In this document: positions 49,543-57,500 of the stretch, one piece after another
Layout: each line of letters starts with the position of its first letter
Position numbering within the stretch: position 1 is the first letter of the stretch
Assembly: GCF_014696135.1 (NCBI RefSeq)
Contig: NZ_JACJPP010000011.1
Coordinates: forward strand, 620,001 to 684,000
Source of the DNA: Nodosilinea sp. FACHB-141
GTDB lineage: Bacteria; Cyanobacteriota; Cyanobacteriia; Phormidesmidales; Phormidesmidaceae
Direction: 5' to 3'
Length of the DNA stretch: 64,000 nt
Made by a program: the position numbers and the translations under genes
Notes under the pieces: model-generated
Database searches by the model: none
The model's input: the letters and a program-made list of their open reading frames with translations, nothing else
What the model was told of the DNA's origin: nothing

Positions 49543-50157
49543 ATGGCTATTTTGCGTTCCTCTCAGACAAAGCGGTGGATGGTTGGTCTTGCCAGCGTGG
49601 GTGCTGCGGCTCTGCTAGCTGCCTGTGGCGCTTCTGAGCCTACAGCTGAGACAGAAGTTGGGCAAGCCCCCACGACCACCGAAGAGCCCACTACTGCAAC
49701 CGACCCCACGGCTGAAAGCACCACTGCCGAAGGCGACACCGTAGTGGACGTAGCCGCCAGCGACGAAGATTTCAGCATTCTTGCGGAAGCTATAGAGGCT
49801 GCTGACCTCACCGAGACTCTCAGTGCTTCTGGCCCTGTGACGGTGTTTGCCCCCACCAACGAAGCTTTTGAAGCTCTGCCCGAAGGTACCCTAGACAAGC
49901 TGCTGCTGCCCGAAAACCAGGACGTGCTGCGTCAGGTCTTGACCTACCACGTGCTGGAAGATGCAGTCCCCGCTGCTGAAGTTACCACGGGCGAAGTTCC
50001 TACCGCCGCTGGTACTCCGGTTTCCATTCAGGTGGATGACACTACCGGCGAAGTTATGGTCAACGAAGCCATGGTGGTTACCCCCGACATCCAGGCCAGC
50101 AACGGCGTCATCCACGCCATCGACCAGGTCATTCTGCCCCCCGGTCTGACTCTCTAG
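49543..50157 (+). CDS. Fasciclin (FAS1) domain lipoprotein
   Basis: 204 aa from MAILRSS at 49543 (a start three codons upstream is possible). The signal peptide ends AALLAACGAS, a strong lipobox. A Thr/Glu/Pro-rich low-complexity spacer (about residues 35-65) precedes a FAS1 domain with ILAEAIEAADLTETLSASGPVTVFAPTNEAFEALPEGTL (H1 motif), LTYHVLEDAV, and NGVIHAIDQVILPP (H2 motif). FAS1 domains mediate adhesion at cell surfaces. A hairpin terminator follows. Confidence 0.93.
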   Translation: MAILRSSQTKRWMVGLASVGAAALLAACGASEPTAETEVGQAPTTTEEPTTATDPTAESTTAEGDTVVDVAASDEDFSILAEAIEAADLTETLSASGPVTVFAPTNEAFEALPEGTLDKLLLPENQDVLRQVLTYHVLEDAVPAAEVTTGEVPTAAGTPVSIQVDDTTGEVMVNEAMVVTPDIQASNGVIHAIDQVILPPGLTL

Positions 50158-50228
50158 AGTCAATTTATTGGTCAGATGCTAGCGCGTAGTGTCTGACCCA
50201 ACCTTGTCAACTCTCTGACTCCCTAAAC

Positions 50229-50273
50229 AATCCCTAGGAGCAACTTTTAACCGAGTTATCTCCTAGGGATTTT
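50229..50273. terminator. Bidirectional terminator between fasciclin gene and plsY
   Basis: AATCCCTAGGAG and CTCCTAGGGATT pair around about 19 bases and are followed by TTT on the plus strand. It separates the convergent fasciclin and plsY genes. Confidence 0.78.
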
Positions 50274-50283
50274 CTCTGTTGGG

Positions 50284-50934
50284 CTAGCTGCCTTGGTCGG
50301 GAGACTGCTGCCCTAGCCGCGGTTCGGTACCAGCTAGAAGGCGATCGATATTGCTGCGGTGGCGCAAAATCACGTAGAACGCTCCCAGCGCTCCTAGCAC
50401 TGCATAGGGTAGGGGCTGGCCAGTGACAACCATGAGAATGCCAGCAGCGATCGCCGCCACTATCGAGCTTAGCGACACAATGCGGCTGAGGGCCAGGGAG
50501 AGGCCAAAGGCGATCGCTGCCCCCAGGGCCACGGGCCAGGCCAGGCCAATTAGCACGCCCAACCCCGAAGCCACCGACTTGCCGCCGGTAAAATTAATCC
50601 ACACCGACTTGCTGTGGCCCACCAGGGCCAACAGCCCAGCCCCAACCGCCACCCACGGCTGCCAGAGGGCATCTAGGGCCGTCAGAGCCGCCACTTGGGG
50701 CCAGACCGCCGCCACCAGCAGCACCGCCAGCAGCCCCTTGAGCAGATCGATCGCTAGGACGGCGATCGCAGCCCCTTTACCCACGGTTCGCAGCACGTTG
50801 GTGGCCCCAGTCCCCCCCGAGCCATGCTGCCGAATATCAATGCCCTTGACTCCCTTGGCCACCAGGTAGCCAGTGGGAATCGAGCCTAAGAGATACGCTG
50901 CCACTAACAGCAGCACAATTGCTAGAACCGCCAA
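50284..50934 (-). CDS. plsY: Acyl-phosphate glycerol-3-phosphate acyltransferase
   Basis: 216 aa membrane protein. Makes lysophosphatidic acid from acyl-phosphate and glycerol 3-phosphate. Motifs: YLLGSIPTGYLVAKGVKGIDIRQHGSGGTGATNVLRTVG (motif 1), LVGHSKSVWINFTGGKSVASGLGVLIG (motif 2) and a C-terminal LRHRSNIDRLLAGTEPRLG. In the usual motif 2 (GHxxPxFLxFKGGKG) the FKGGKGVAT is here FTGGKSVAS, an acceptable cyanobacterial variant. Five or so membrane segments. Complete length. Confidence 0.95.
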   Translation of the reverse strand: MAVLAIVLLLVAAYLLGSIPTGYLVAKGVKGIDIRQHGSGGTGATNVLRTVGKGAAIAVLAIDLLKGLLAVLLVAAVWPQVAALTALDALWQPWVAVGAGLLALVGHSKSVWINFTGGKSVASGLGVLIGLAWPVALGAAIAFGLSLALSRIVSLSSIVAAIAAGILMVVTGQPLPYAVLGALGAFYVILRHRSNIDRLLAGTEPRLGQQSPDQGS

Positions 50935-51111
50935 TGCCCTATGTCCTTAAAACGCGGTGTAGTCTAAAACCTGTGACTCGGAGCATCTGCCCTTGGGCCT
51001 GCCCCAAAAAGCCGTTGATACCGTTCACCAATCCAGTCTAGGGGGATTGGGCACGACATTGGGGGACGGCAAGAAAAGTCTAAGGACTAGCCCGGCCAGC
51101 CAGACAAACGT

Positions 51112-51414
51112 CTAGGGAATGTCCGGTGCTTGGCCAGCGGGGGCGCACAGGCGCTCGATCACCTGCTCAGCCGTAATTAATCGCTTCAGCACCACTTGCC
51201 CAATCGGTTCGCTAGTGACGCCCTCGGGCTTGACCTCGATCATCAGCACTGTCTCTTCAACTTGGTAAAGCCACAGGGTTTCCCCCTGTTCTTGAATTGA
51301 CAAATTGAGGCGGCGTATATGGGGCTTGCGCTGCCAACCCAACTCATTCCACAGGCCACCAAACTCCCATACCCGGCCTGTTACCCAACCATCCGAAAGA
51401 AAAAAGTATTTCAC
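51112..51414 (-). CDS. Conserved cyanobacterial protein of unknown function
   Basis: 100 aa. MKYFFLSDGWVTGRVWEFGGLWNELGWQRKPHI is Trp/aromatic-rich and is followed by RLNLSIQEQGETLWLYQVEETVLMIEVKPE and VVLKRLITAEQVIERL. I recall very similar proteins in other cyanobacteria, all uncharacterised. The pattern is mainly beta strands with a C-terminal helix. It is probably cytoplasmic. It is divergent from the VOC gene by about 100 bp and has no operon partner. Confidence 0.8.
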   Translation of the reverse strand: MKYFFLSDGWVTGRVWEFGGLWNELGWQRKPHIRRLNLSIQEQGETLWLYQVEETVLMIEVKPEGVTSEPIGQVVLKRLITAEQVIERLCAPAGQAPDIP

Positions 51415-51520
51415 CGCTCACTCTGCCACACCATATATCAATGGCATTATGCACCGTGACGACCCACTGGCCGCAGGCCTCGCCTATTTAAACGTCAATG
51501 ATAGTTAAATCGGCCGACCC

Positions 51521-51910
51521 ATGATTCAGATTGCAGCGCTCGACCACCTGGTGCTCACCGTGGCTGATATTTCCCGCACCCGTGAGTTTTACCAGACTGT
51601 GCTGGGCATGGCGGCGGTGACTTTTGGTCGCGATCGCCATGCTCTTCGCTATGGCCAACAAAAAATCAATCTCCACCAGGCGGGTGCGGCCTTTGCCCCC
51701 CACGCCCAGTCACCCACGCCCGGCTCGGCAGATTTGTGCTTTCTCATCACCGGCTCCTTAGACGCCGCCCTGGCCCACCTCCGGAATTGCGGAGTGCCTG
51801 TTATCGCTGGGCCAGTGCAGCGTACCGGGGCCGCAGGAATGTTGCTGTCGATCTACATTCGCGACCCTGACGGCAACTTAATTGAGCTGAGCGCGCTGGC
51901 AGATGCTTAG
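51521..51910 (+). CDS. VOC superfamily protein (glyoxalase/dioxygenase fold)
   Basis: 129 aa. Two beta-alpha-beta-beta-beta modules: ALDHLVLTVADISRTREFYQTVLGM and ADLCFLITGSLDAALAHLRNCGVPVIAGPVQRTG, ending MLLSIYIRDPDGNLIELS. Metal ligands in the usual places are His in LDHLVL, His in INLHQAG and Glu in NLIELS. It resembles virulence-protein STM3117-like or fosfomycin-resistance-type VOC proteins, but the substrate cannot be fixed. It stands alone. Confidence 0.88.
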   Translation: MIQIAALDHLVLTVADISRTREFYQTVLGMAAVTFGRDRHALRYGQQKINLHQAGAAFAPHAQSPTPGSADLCFLITGSLDAALAHLRNCGVPVIAGPVQRTGAAGMLLSIYIRDPDGNLIELSALADA

Positions 51911-51924
51911 TCAGAATAGCCTCA

Positions 51925-52076
51925 GTAGATCATAAAGTCCCCGCAGCCCTCGCCCTAAATCCCTCTCCCAAGCTGGGAGAGGGACTTTGAAAGTTCTCCA
52001 GCTCCCCTCTCCTCCCTGGGAGAGGGGCTGGGGGAGAGGGCTGGATTACGTGCAACAAAGCGTGTTTGTGATCTAC
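51925..52076. mobile_element. MITE-like dyad with GTAGATCA ends and CCCTCTCCCA/GGGAGAGGG core (family D)
   Basis: The ends GTAGATCA and TGATCTAC are exact inverted copies. Inside, AAATCCCTCTCCCAAGCTGGGAGAGGGA and CCTCCCTGGGAGAGGGGCTGGGGGAGAGGG form further hairpins. Blocks of this CCCTCTCCC type are widely dispersed in cyanobacterial genomes, as I recall. No transposase gene is present. Confidence 0.65.
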
Positions 52077-52189
52077 AGAGCCTAGGTCCTAGGTGGACAG
52101 CTCGTCCGACTGGCCCAAAATTTTTGGCAATTTTCCGGATGGAGGCTACCTCATTCGTATTAGAGAAAGGTAGATGCACCCTGATTGTT

Positions 52190-52225
52190 AAGCCCTGGGA
52201 TACCTGGAGGGATCCTAGGGCTTTT
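52190..52225 (+). terminator. Intrinsic terminator upstream of ddl
   Basis: AAGCCCTGGGAT and ATCCTAGGGCTT pair with a GC-rich loop, followed by a run of seven T. It may end read-through from the VOC gene about 280 bp upstream. Confidence 0.78.
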
Positions 52226-52320
52226 TTTTGCCTGATTTTTGCCTGAAACCATAGGCAAGTTATGTGGCCTCGCTGCTGTGATACCCTATCCGCAATTGGC
52301 GCGACAGTGAGGAACTCCCC

Positions 52321-53406
52321 ATGGCAACGGTAACGGTAGGGCTTGTATTTGGCGGCTGCTCAGGGGAGCACGAGGTATCGATTCGCTCGGCCCAGGCGAT
52401 CGCCCGCGCCCTGGACAGCGGCAGCAATGCCCAAAAGTACACCGTGCTGCCGGTCTACATTCGCAAAGACGGCGTTTGGCTGGCGGGTGCCACCGCTGAG
52501 TCGGTCTTGACCGCTGGGGTACCCCCCCAGGAAACGTCCGATGCGCCAGCCGCCACCGCCCGCGATCGCCTGCCTCAGTTTGATCAGATCGCCGACATTG
52601 ATATTTGGTTCCCGGTGCTGCACGGTCCCAACGGCGAAGACGGCACAGTGCAGGGCCTCTTGACCCTGATGCAGCAGCCCTACGTCGGCGCTGGGGTGCT
52701 GGGCTCGGCAGTGGGCATGGATAAGATTGCTATGAAAATGGCCTTTGCCCAGGCCGGGCTGCCCCAGGTGAAGTACCTGGCGGTGAATCGGGCGGAGGTG
52801 TGGTCTAACCCCTGCGTGTTTCCGAAGCTGTGCGATCGCATCGAAGCCGAGCTGGGCTACCCCTGCTTTGTCAAACCCGCCAACCTGGGCTCGTCGGTGG
52901 GTATTGCCAAGGCCACCAGCCGTAAGGAACTAGAGGCCGCCCTCGACAATGCCGCCAGCTACGATCGCCGCATCATCGTCGAAACCGGCGTGGTCGCCCG
53001 CGAGGTAGAGTGCGCCGTGCTGGGCAACGACAATCCCAGGGCCTCGGTGCTGGGCGAGATCACCTTTCAAAGCGATTTTTACGACTACGAGACTAAATAC
53101 ACCAGCGGCCAGTCGCAGCACACCATTCCGGCCCAGGTACCCGAAGCGATCGCCCGCCGCATTCAGGAGATGGCAATTACTGCGTTTCAGGCGGTGGATG
53201 CCGCCGGCATCTCGCGGGTCGATTTCTTTTACGTAGAGGCCACGGGGGAGGTGCTGATCAACGAGATCAACACCCTGCCTGGGTTCACCGCTACCAGCAT
53301 GTACCCCATGATGTGGGAGGCCAGCGGCGTAGACTTCGAGGAGTTGGTAGACACCCTGATTCAGCTGGGGTTTGAGCGCACCGGCAGCAGCCCAGCTCAG
53401 ACCTAG
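52321..53406 (+). CDS. ddl: D-alanine-D-alanine ligase
   Basis: 361 aa. ATP-grasp enzyme joining two D-Ala for peptidoglycan precursors. N-terminal [36 protein letters not shown], the ATP-binding [14 protein letters not shown], and the C-terminal [32 protein letters not shown] are all family signatures. Length is normal. It appears monocistronic: a terminator precedes it and a telomere-like repeat follows. Confidence 0.97.
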   Translation: MATVTVGLVFGGCSGEHEVSIRSAQAIARALDSGSNAQKYTVLPVYIRKDGVWLAGATAESVLTAGVPPQETSDAPAATARDRLPQFDQIADIDIWFPVLHGPNGEDGTVQGLLTLMQQPYVGAGVLGSAVGMDKIAMKMAFAQAGLPQVKYLAVNRAEVWSNPCVFPKLCDRIEAELGYPCFVKPANLGSSVGIAKATSRKELEAALDNAASYDRRIIVETGVVAREVECAVLGNDNPRASVLGEITFQSDFYDYETKYTSGQSQHTIPAQVPEAIARRIQEMAITAFQAVDAAGISRVDFFYVEATGEVLINEINTLPGFTATSMYPMMWEASGVDFEELVDTLIQLGFERTGSSPAQT

Positions 53407-53425
53407 GCGGTTACGGCTTGGGGTA

Positions 53426-53504
53426 ACGTTCAGGGTTTAGGGTTTAGGGTTTAGGGTTTAGGGTTCAGGTACTCTCAGGCCTTGCACCCTAAACCCTGCA
53501 ACGT
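53426..53504. repeat. Telomere-like GGTTTAG heptamer array forming one arm of a dyad (family A)
   Basis: ACGTTCAGGGTTTAGGG... contains four or five tandem GGGTTTA units (53432-53463). The opposite arm CACCCTAAACCCTGCAACGT (53485-53504) has a single unit plus the ACGT edge, so the array appears to have expanded on one side. It lies just after ddl. The unit is shared with 5570-5660. Confidence 0.85.
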
Positions 53505-53646
53505 CACAGCGGTCGAGGATGAGCGACCTGCACCCTAGGAGTGATACCGACAGCAGAAATTTTTGTATCAAAAACAACAATAAAGGGGGAAGGCCTGGGG
53601 CAGCATACCCTTGGGGGTGCTCAAAATGGGCACCGGGGCTAACCTC

Positions 53647-54324
53647 ATGCGTGTTTTGCTGGTAGAAGATGACGGACGCCTAGCCGACTCCCTGGCCGAG
53701 ATCTTGCTGGCCCAGCGCTACATCGTTGACTTTGCCCGCGATGGCGAAGCTGGGTGGAACCAGATCAGCGCGATCGCCTACGACCTGATTTTGCTAGATG
53801 TCACCCTGCCGAAGCTCGACGGCATGGGGCTGTGTCGGCGAATGCGCGATCGCGGCCTCACCACCCCTGTGCTCATGCTCACCGCCCGCGACACCAGCTC
53901 CGACAAGGTCATGGGCCTTGATGCCGGGGCCGATGCCTACATGGTCAAACCTTTTCACCTAGAGGAACTGATGGCTCAGGTGCGCGCCCTGCTGCGACGG
54001 GGCCAGACCAGTTTTACCCCAGTGCTGATTTGGGGTGCCCTCAGCCTCGACCCCAGCAGCTACGAAGTCAGCTACAGCTACACCCCCATTCACCTGACCC
54101 CCAAGGAATTTGCCCTGATGGAGGCGCTGCTGCGCTACGGGCGACGAGTGCTGAGCCGCAGTGCGATCTTGGAGCACATTTGGACCTGGCAAGAGGCTCC
54201 CAGCGAAGACACGATCAAGACCTACATCAAAAATCTACGCGCCAAGCTCAGGGCCGCTGGAGCCCCTAAGGATGTGATTGAAACGGTGCACGGGTTGGGG
54301 TATCGACTGAGGGCGATCGAGTAG
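53647..54324 (+). CDS. OmpR-family response regulator
   Basis: 225 aa from the ATG at 53647 (the frame extends to 53611). The receiver has MRVLLVEDDGRLADSL, acceptor D51 in DLILLDVTLPKLDG, Thr in VLMLTARD and Lys in YMVKPFHL. The winged-helix DNA-binding domain includes LTPKEFALMEALLRYGRRVLSRSAILEHIW and TIKTYIKNLRAKLR. It is 384 bp upstream of a three-gene ABC importer on the same strand and a CHASE kinase lies beyond the importer on the other strand. A kinase-regulator-transporter unit is plausible but not shown. Confidence 0.92.
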   Translation: MRVLLVEDDGRLADSLAEILLAQRYIVDFARDGEAGWNQISAIAYDLILLDVTLPKLDGMGLCRRMRDRGLTTPVLMLTARDTSSDKVMGLDAGADAYMVKPFHLEELMAQVRALLRRGQTSFTPVLIWGALSLDPSSYEVSYSYTPIHLTPKEFALMEALLRYGRRVLSRSAILEHIWTWQEAPSEDTIKTYIKNLRAKLRAAGAPKDVIETVHGLGYRLRAIE

Positions 54325-54708
54325 AGAGCGGTCGCCATAAAGCTTTTGGCTTGGCTACGCCAACACCCCTACAAAGCATCTCTGGTAGGAGCAAACGGCG
54401 ATCGCCCGAAGCCAGATCTATAGCGTGCACAGCGGGAACTGGCCCCGACTCAAGAATTCACCATAGCTAGACTCAAATGTTTTCAAAACCCCCAGGTTTT
54501 TTAACAAGAATTATTGTTGTAAGAAATCGATCATATTCTCCCCGATTCCTTCACCAATTAATCCTTAAAACCTCCCTATTAGGCCTGTAAATTCAGTTTC
54601 CAAGTTCTAACGGTTTAGGCATCAAGTTATTTTCCGAACTAAGAAATTTTGCTTAATTCTGTATCCATTGATGCAATCCTATCGCAATTTTGGGAATTTT
54701 TGAAAACC
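54325..54708. promoter_or_regulatory. 384-bp A/T-rich leader region upstream of the ABC importer
   Basis: The stretch 54470-54660 is markedly more A/T-rich than its surroundings. An inverted repeat AACAA-GAATTA-TTGTT (54501-54516) could be an operator. I found no consensus NtcA, PhoB or Fur site by eye. A Met codon further upstream at 54649 gives an in-frame extension that lacks family sequence. Probably the regulatory region for the importer. Confidence 0.4.
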
Positions 54709-55725
54709 ATGGTGAATATTCGCAGGCGGCATTTTCTTCAGCTTAGCGTAGGGGCAGGGTTGGCCGTGGCCGCCCATGCCTGTAGCCAGCCTCAGTCAAA
54801 GATTGCCCAGGGGGACGGCAGCGAATCTCCGGGTAAAATTGCTGTTGGATTTTGGCCAGTGGCATCGGGTTTGCCGCTGTTTGTAGCGGTAGAAAAAGGC
54901 TACTTTCAAGCGGCGGGCTTAGAGGTGGAAGCAGTCAAATTTGCTAACCCCAACCAGGTGGCTGAGGCACTAATTGCTGGACGGTTGCAGGGCACGGGCA
55001 ATGGTGTCGCCAGTGGGGCATTAGGCTTGGCAGAAATTACCTCGCCGGGGCTATTTAAGATTCTGACCTCTAATCCTAGCAACGTTAATTACGTTCTCGA
55101 TCAGGTGATTGTGGGGCAAAATAGCGATATTAAATCGATTCAAGATCTCAACGGCAAAGCCTTTGCTACCGGGCCAGGGGCGCAGAATTTGGCGATCGCA
55201 GAAGCCATCCTTAGCGCTGCTGGCGTAGCCGATCCCAAGGTGCAGCAGCTCGAAATCAGCCAGCACGTAGCGGCCATTGAATCGGGACAAATTGACGCCG
55301 CCTACACCCTAGAGCCTACCGGCACCGTGGGGGTCGTCAAGGGCATTACCCGCGTGCTCGAAAACGGCGTCGTGTCGAAGTACATCCTTGGCGATGCCAA
55401 AGCACCTTGGTTTGGAGGTTCCGCCGCCCTCAGCAGTAAGTTTGTAGAGCAGTATCCCGAGACTACGGCAGCCTATGCCGAGGCCTACCGCCGCGCGGTG
55501 CAAGACATTCGCGACAACCCCACTGAGGTGCGTCAATACCTCACGGGCTACACCGCCATTGAAGGCGAGCTGGTAGAAAAGGTGCCCCTGGTGGGCTACA
55601 CCATGTACGACGAATTCACTCCGGAAGACATCGCCTACTTCCAAAAATACTTCGACTTCATGACTGATAAAGGGATCTTCTCGCGCCCCATTGATGTGGC
55701 CGCGCTGATGTACAAACCCGCTTAG
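54709..55725 (+). CDS. ABC importer substrate-binding lipoprotein, SsuA/NMT1-like
   Basis: 338 aa from the ATG at 54709. The N-terminus NIRRRHFLQLSVGAGLAVAAHACSQ combines a twin-arginine motif with a lipobox-like AAHAC, so it may be a Tat-exported lipoprotein. The binding protein domain shows IAVGFWPVASGLPLFVAVEKGYFQAAGLEVEAVKF, GQNSDIKSIQDLNGKAFATGPGAQNLAIAEAIL, and AAIESGQIDAAYTLEPTGTVGVVKG, typical of the NitT/TauT and THI5 type. These import sulfonates, nitrate, thiamine precursors or related small anions; no residue here decides the substrate. It is followed by ATPase and permease genes. Confidence 0.9.
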   Translation: MVNIRRRHFLQLSVGAGLAVAAHACSQPQSKIAQGDGSESPGKIAVGFWPVASGLPLFVAVEKGYFQAAGLEVEAVKFANPNQVAEALIAGRLQGTGNGVASGALGLAEITSPGLFKILTSNPSNVNYVLDQVIVGQNSDIKSIQDLNGKAFATGPGAQNLAIAEAILSAAGVADPKVQQLEISQHVAAIESGQIDAAYTLEPTGTVGVVKGITRVLENGVVSKYILGDAKAPWFGGSAALSSKFVEQYPETTAAYAEAYRRAVQDIRDNPTEVRQYLTGYTAIEGELVEKVPLVGYTMYDEFTPEDIAYFQKYFDFMTDKGIFSRPIDVAALMYKPA

Positions 55726-55786
55726 GCCAACAACCTACAGCAGATTTAGAGCAACTCAAACTCTTCAGCAACCGGGAAGACCACCC

Positions 55787-56581
55787 ATGATGCTCGATAC
55801 TCAACCCAATCCAGCGATCGCACCCCCCGAGCACTTTGTCTCAGTCAAAGGGCTGTGCAAATCCTTCGGCAACGCCGTTCTATACGACAACTTTAATCTC
55901 GATCTGGCCAGCAACCAGCTGGTGTCGGTCTTTGGACCCAACGGCTGCGGCAAATCGACGCTAATCAACATGATCAGCGGCCTCACCCCCTTCGACTCAG
56001 GGGAAATTTTGATCCACGACAAGCCGATTCGCCGCGCCCGGATTGGCTACGTGTTTCAGAACTACCGGGAGGCGATGCTGCCCTGGCTTAGCGCTTTTGA
56101 CAACATTGCCTATCCGCTGCGGGTGAAGGGGGTGCCCGAGGCGGAATGTCGCGATCGCGTCGAAACCCTGATTCAAACCTTCAACATTCAGCTCGATTTG
56201 AAGCGCTATCCCTACAGCTTTTCGGGGGGGCAACAACAGCTAATTTCGATCATGCGGGCGCTAGTCGCCGACCCGGAGGTGTTGTTTCTAGACGAGCCCT
56301 TCTCGGCGCTGGATTTTGAAACCACGCTGTTTGTGCGCGACAAACTCCAGGAAATTTTTGAGACCACCAAAATTCCCATGTTTATGGTGGTGCACAACCT
56401 AGAAGAGGCGGTGTTTTTAGCCGATACGGTGCTGCTGCTCAGCAAGCGCCCCACCCGTCTGGTAGAAATGGTCTCGTTCACCGCTCCGCGCCCCCGCACC
56501 CTCGACACCCTATCGTCGCCAGAGTTCATTGAGACCAGCCGCCACTGTTTAGATATCTTTCGCCAGGAGATGCGCAAATGA
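55787..56581 (+). CDS. ABC transporter ATP-binding protein, NitT/TauT family
   Basis: 264 aa. Walker A GPNGCGKST, Q-loop FQNYREAMLPWLSAFDNIAYPL, signature FSGGQQQ, Walker B VLFLDEPFSALD and the His switch MVVHNLEEAVFLAD are all present; the motifs are those of SsuB/TauB/NrtD-type importers. It powers the importer from the cytoplasmic side. Its stop overlaps the permease start by four bases, and it is 61 bp after the binding protein gene. Confidence 0.94.
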   Translation: MMLDTQPNPAIAPPEHFVSVKGLCKSFGNAVLYDNFNLDLASNQLVSVFGPNGCGKSTLINMISGLTPFDSGEILIHDKPIRRARIGYVFQNYREAMLPWLSAFDNIAYPLRVKGVPEAECRDRVETLIQTFNIQLDLKRYPYSFSGGQQQLISIMRALVADPEVLFLDEPFSALDFETTLFVRDKLQEIFETTKIPMFMVVHNLEEAVFLADTVLLLSKRPTRLVEMVSFTAPRPRTLDTLSSPEFIETSRHCLDIFRQEMRK

Positions 56582-57384
56582 CTGCTACCCTCTCAAAGCC
56601 CCAGCGCCGTGCTGCGGGCCGCCCATTTCTGCAAAACCTGGATCGATTGTTGCCCCTGGTGGGGGTGGGGGTGATGTTTGGCCTCTGGTGGCTAATCGCT
56701 GTGTCGGGCTGGGTCAACCCGGTGCTGCTGCCCACCCCCTGGGCCACCCTCGGCACCCTCGTCACCGCCATGACCACCGGGGATATGTTCACCGACTTTT
56801 TTGCCAGCGTGGTGCGCACCTTTAGCGCCTTTGCGCTGGCGGCGGTAGTGGGCGTACCCCTGGGGGTGCTGCTGGGCAGTTCGGAAAAGCTCTATCGCAG
56901 CGTCGAATTTTTGATCGACTTCTTTCGCTCGACCCCGGCCAGCGCCTTAATTCCCATGTTCATCCTCTTCTTTGGGGTGAGCGATTTTTCGAAGGTGATT
57001 ATTGCTGCCTTTAGCGCCCTGCTGCTGATTGTGTTTAACAGTGCCTACGGGGTGCTCAATGCCCGTCAGTCGCGCATTTTGGCGGCCAAGGTGATGGGGG
57101 CCAACCGTTGGCAGGTATTCAAAGACGTGCTGGTGATGGAGAGCCTGCCGCAGACCTTTATCGGCCTGCGCAGCGGCATCAGCATCGCCCTGGTGATTGT
57201 GATCGTGGCGGAGATGTTTATCGGTACAGAACTGGGGTTGGGTAAACGGATTATCGACGCTCAGCAAGTGCTGAATGTGCAGGATATGTACGCATCGATT
57301 TTGATTACTGGGCTGCTGGGCTACGCGCTGAACGTGCTGTTTTTGCTAGGCGAAAAGCGCGTGATTCACTGGAGCGGCAAGTAG
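56578..57384 (+). CDS. ABC transporter permease, NitT/TauT family
   Basis: 268 aa. About six membrane segments, beginning LLPLVGVGVMFGLWWLIAVSGW. The EAA loop AAKVMGANRWQVFKDVLVMESLPQTFIGLRSG contacts the ATPase. N-terminal LLPTPWATLGTLVTAMTTG and SSEKLYRSVEFLIDFFRSTPASALIPMFILFFG match SsuC/TauC type permeases. The ATGA overlap with the ATPase gene shows tight coupling. The importer therefore consists of binding protein, ATPase and one permease, presumably dimeric. Confidence 0.94.
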   Translation: MTATLSKPQRRAAGRPFLQNLDRLLPLVGVGVMFGLWWLIAVSGWVNPVLLPTPWATLGTLVTAMTTGDMFTDFFASVVRTFSAFALAAVVGVPLGVLLGSSEKLYRSVEFLIDFFRSTPASALIPMFILFFGVSDFSKVIIAAFSALLLIVFNSAYGVLNARQSRILAAKVMGANRWQVFKDVLVMESLPQTFIGLRSGISIALVIVIVAEMFIGTELGLGKRIIDAQQVLNVQDMYASILITGLLGYALNVLFLLGEKRVIHWSGK

Positions 57385-57465
57385 AAAGACTGGATGGGCG
57401 ATCGCGGCTAGTGTTTGTGAGCAGGTCCATCTGGGGATACTAGCGGTGACATGGAAAGAGGTTTG

Positions 57466-57490
57466 AGAGGCCAGGACAACCCTGGCCTTT
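57466..57490. terminator. Intrinsic terminator after the ABC importer operon
   Basis: AGGCCAGG and CCTGGCCT around five bases followed by a run of T on the plus strand. It lies 80 bp past the permease stop and 11 bp from the stop of the convergent kinase gene, so it may serve both. Confidence 0.88.
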
Positions 57491-57500
57491 TTTTGTGGAT

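Larger units (their letters stand above)
51911..52320. other. 410-bp gene-free stretch before ddl
   Basis: Holds a MITE-like dyad (51925-52076), an intrinsic terminator (52190-52225) and the ddl upstream region with GAGGAACTCCCC before the ATG. No coding capacity was recognised, although an open frame on the minus strand crosses the repeat. Confidence 0.6.

Noticed and set aside
51955..52179. 74-codon minus-strand frame
   Set aside because: Mostly reads through the MITE-like dyad; the peptide is repeat-derived (SPSPSPREERG).
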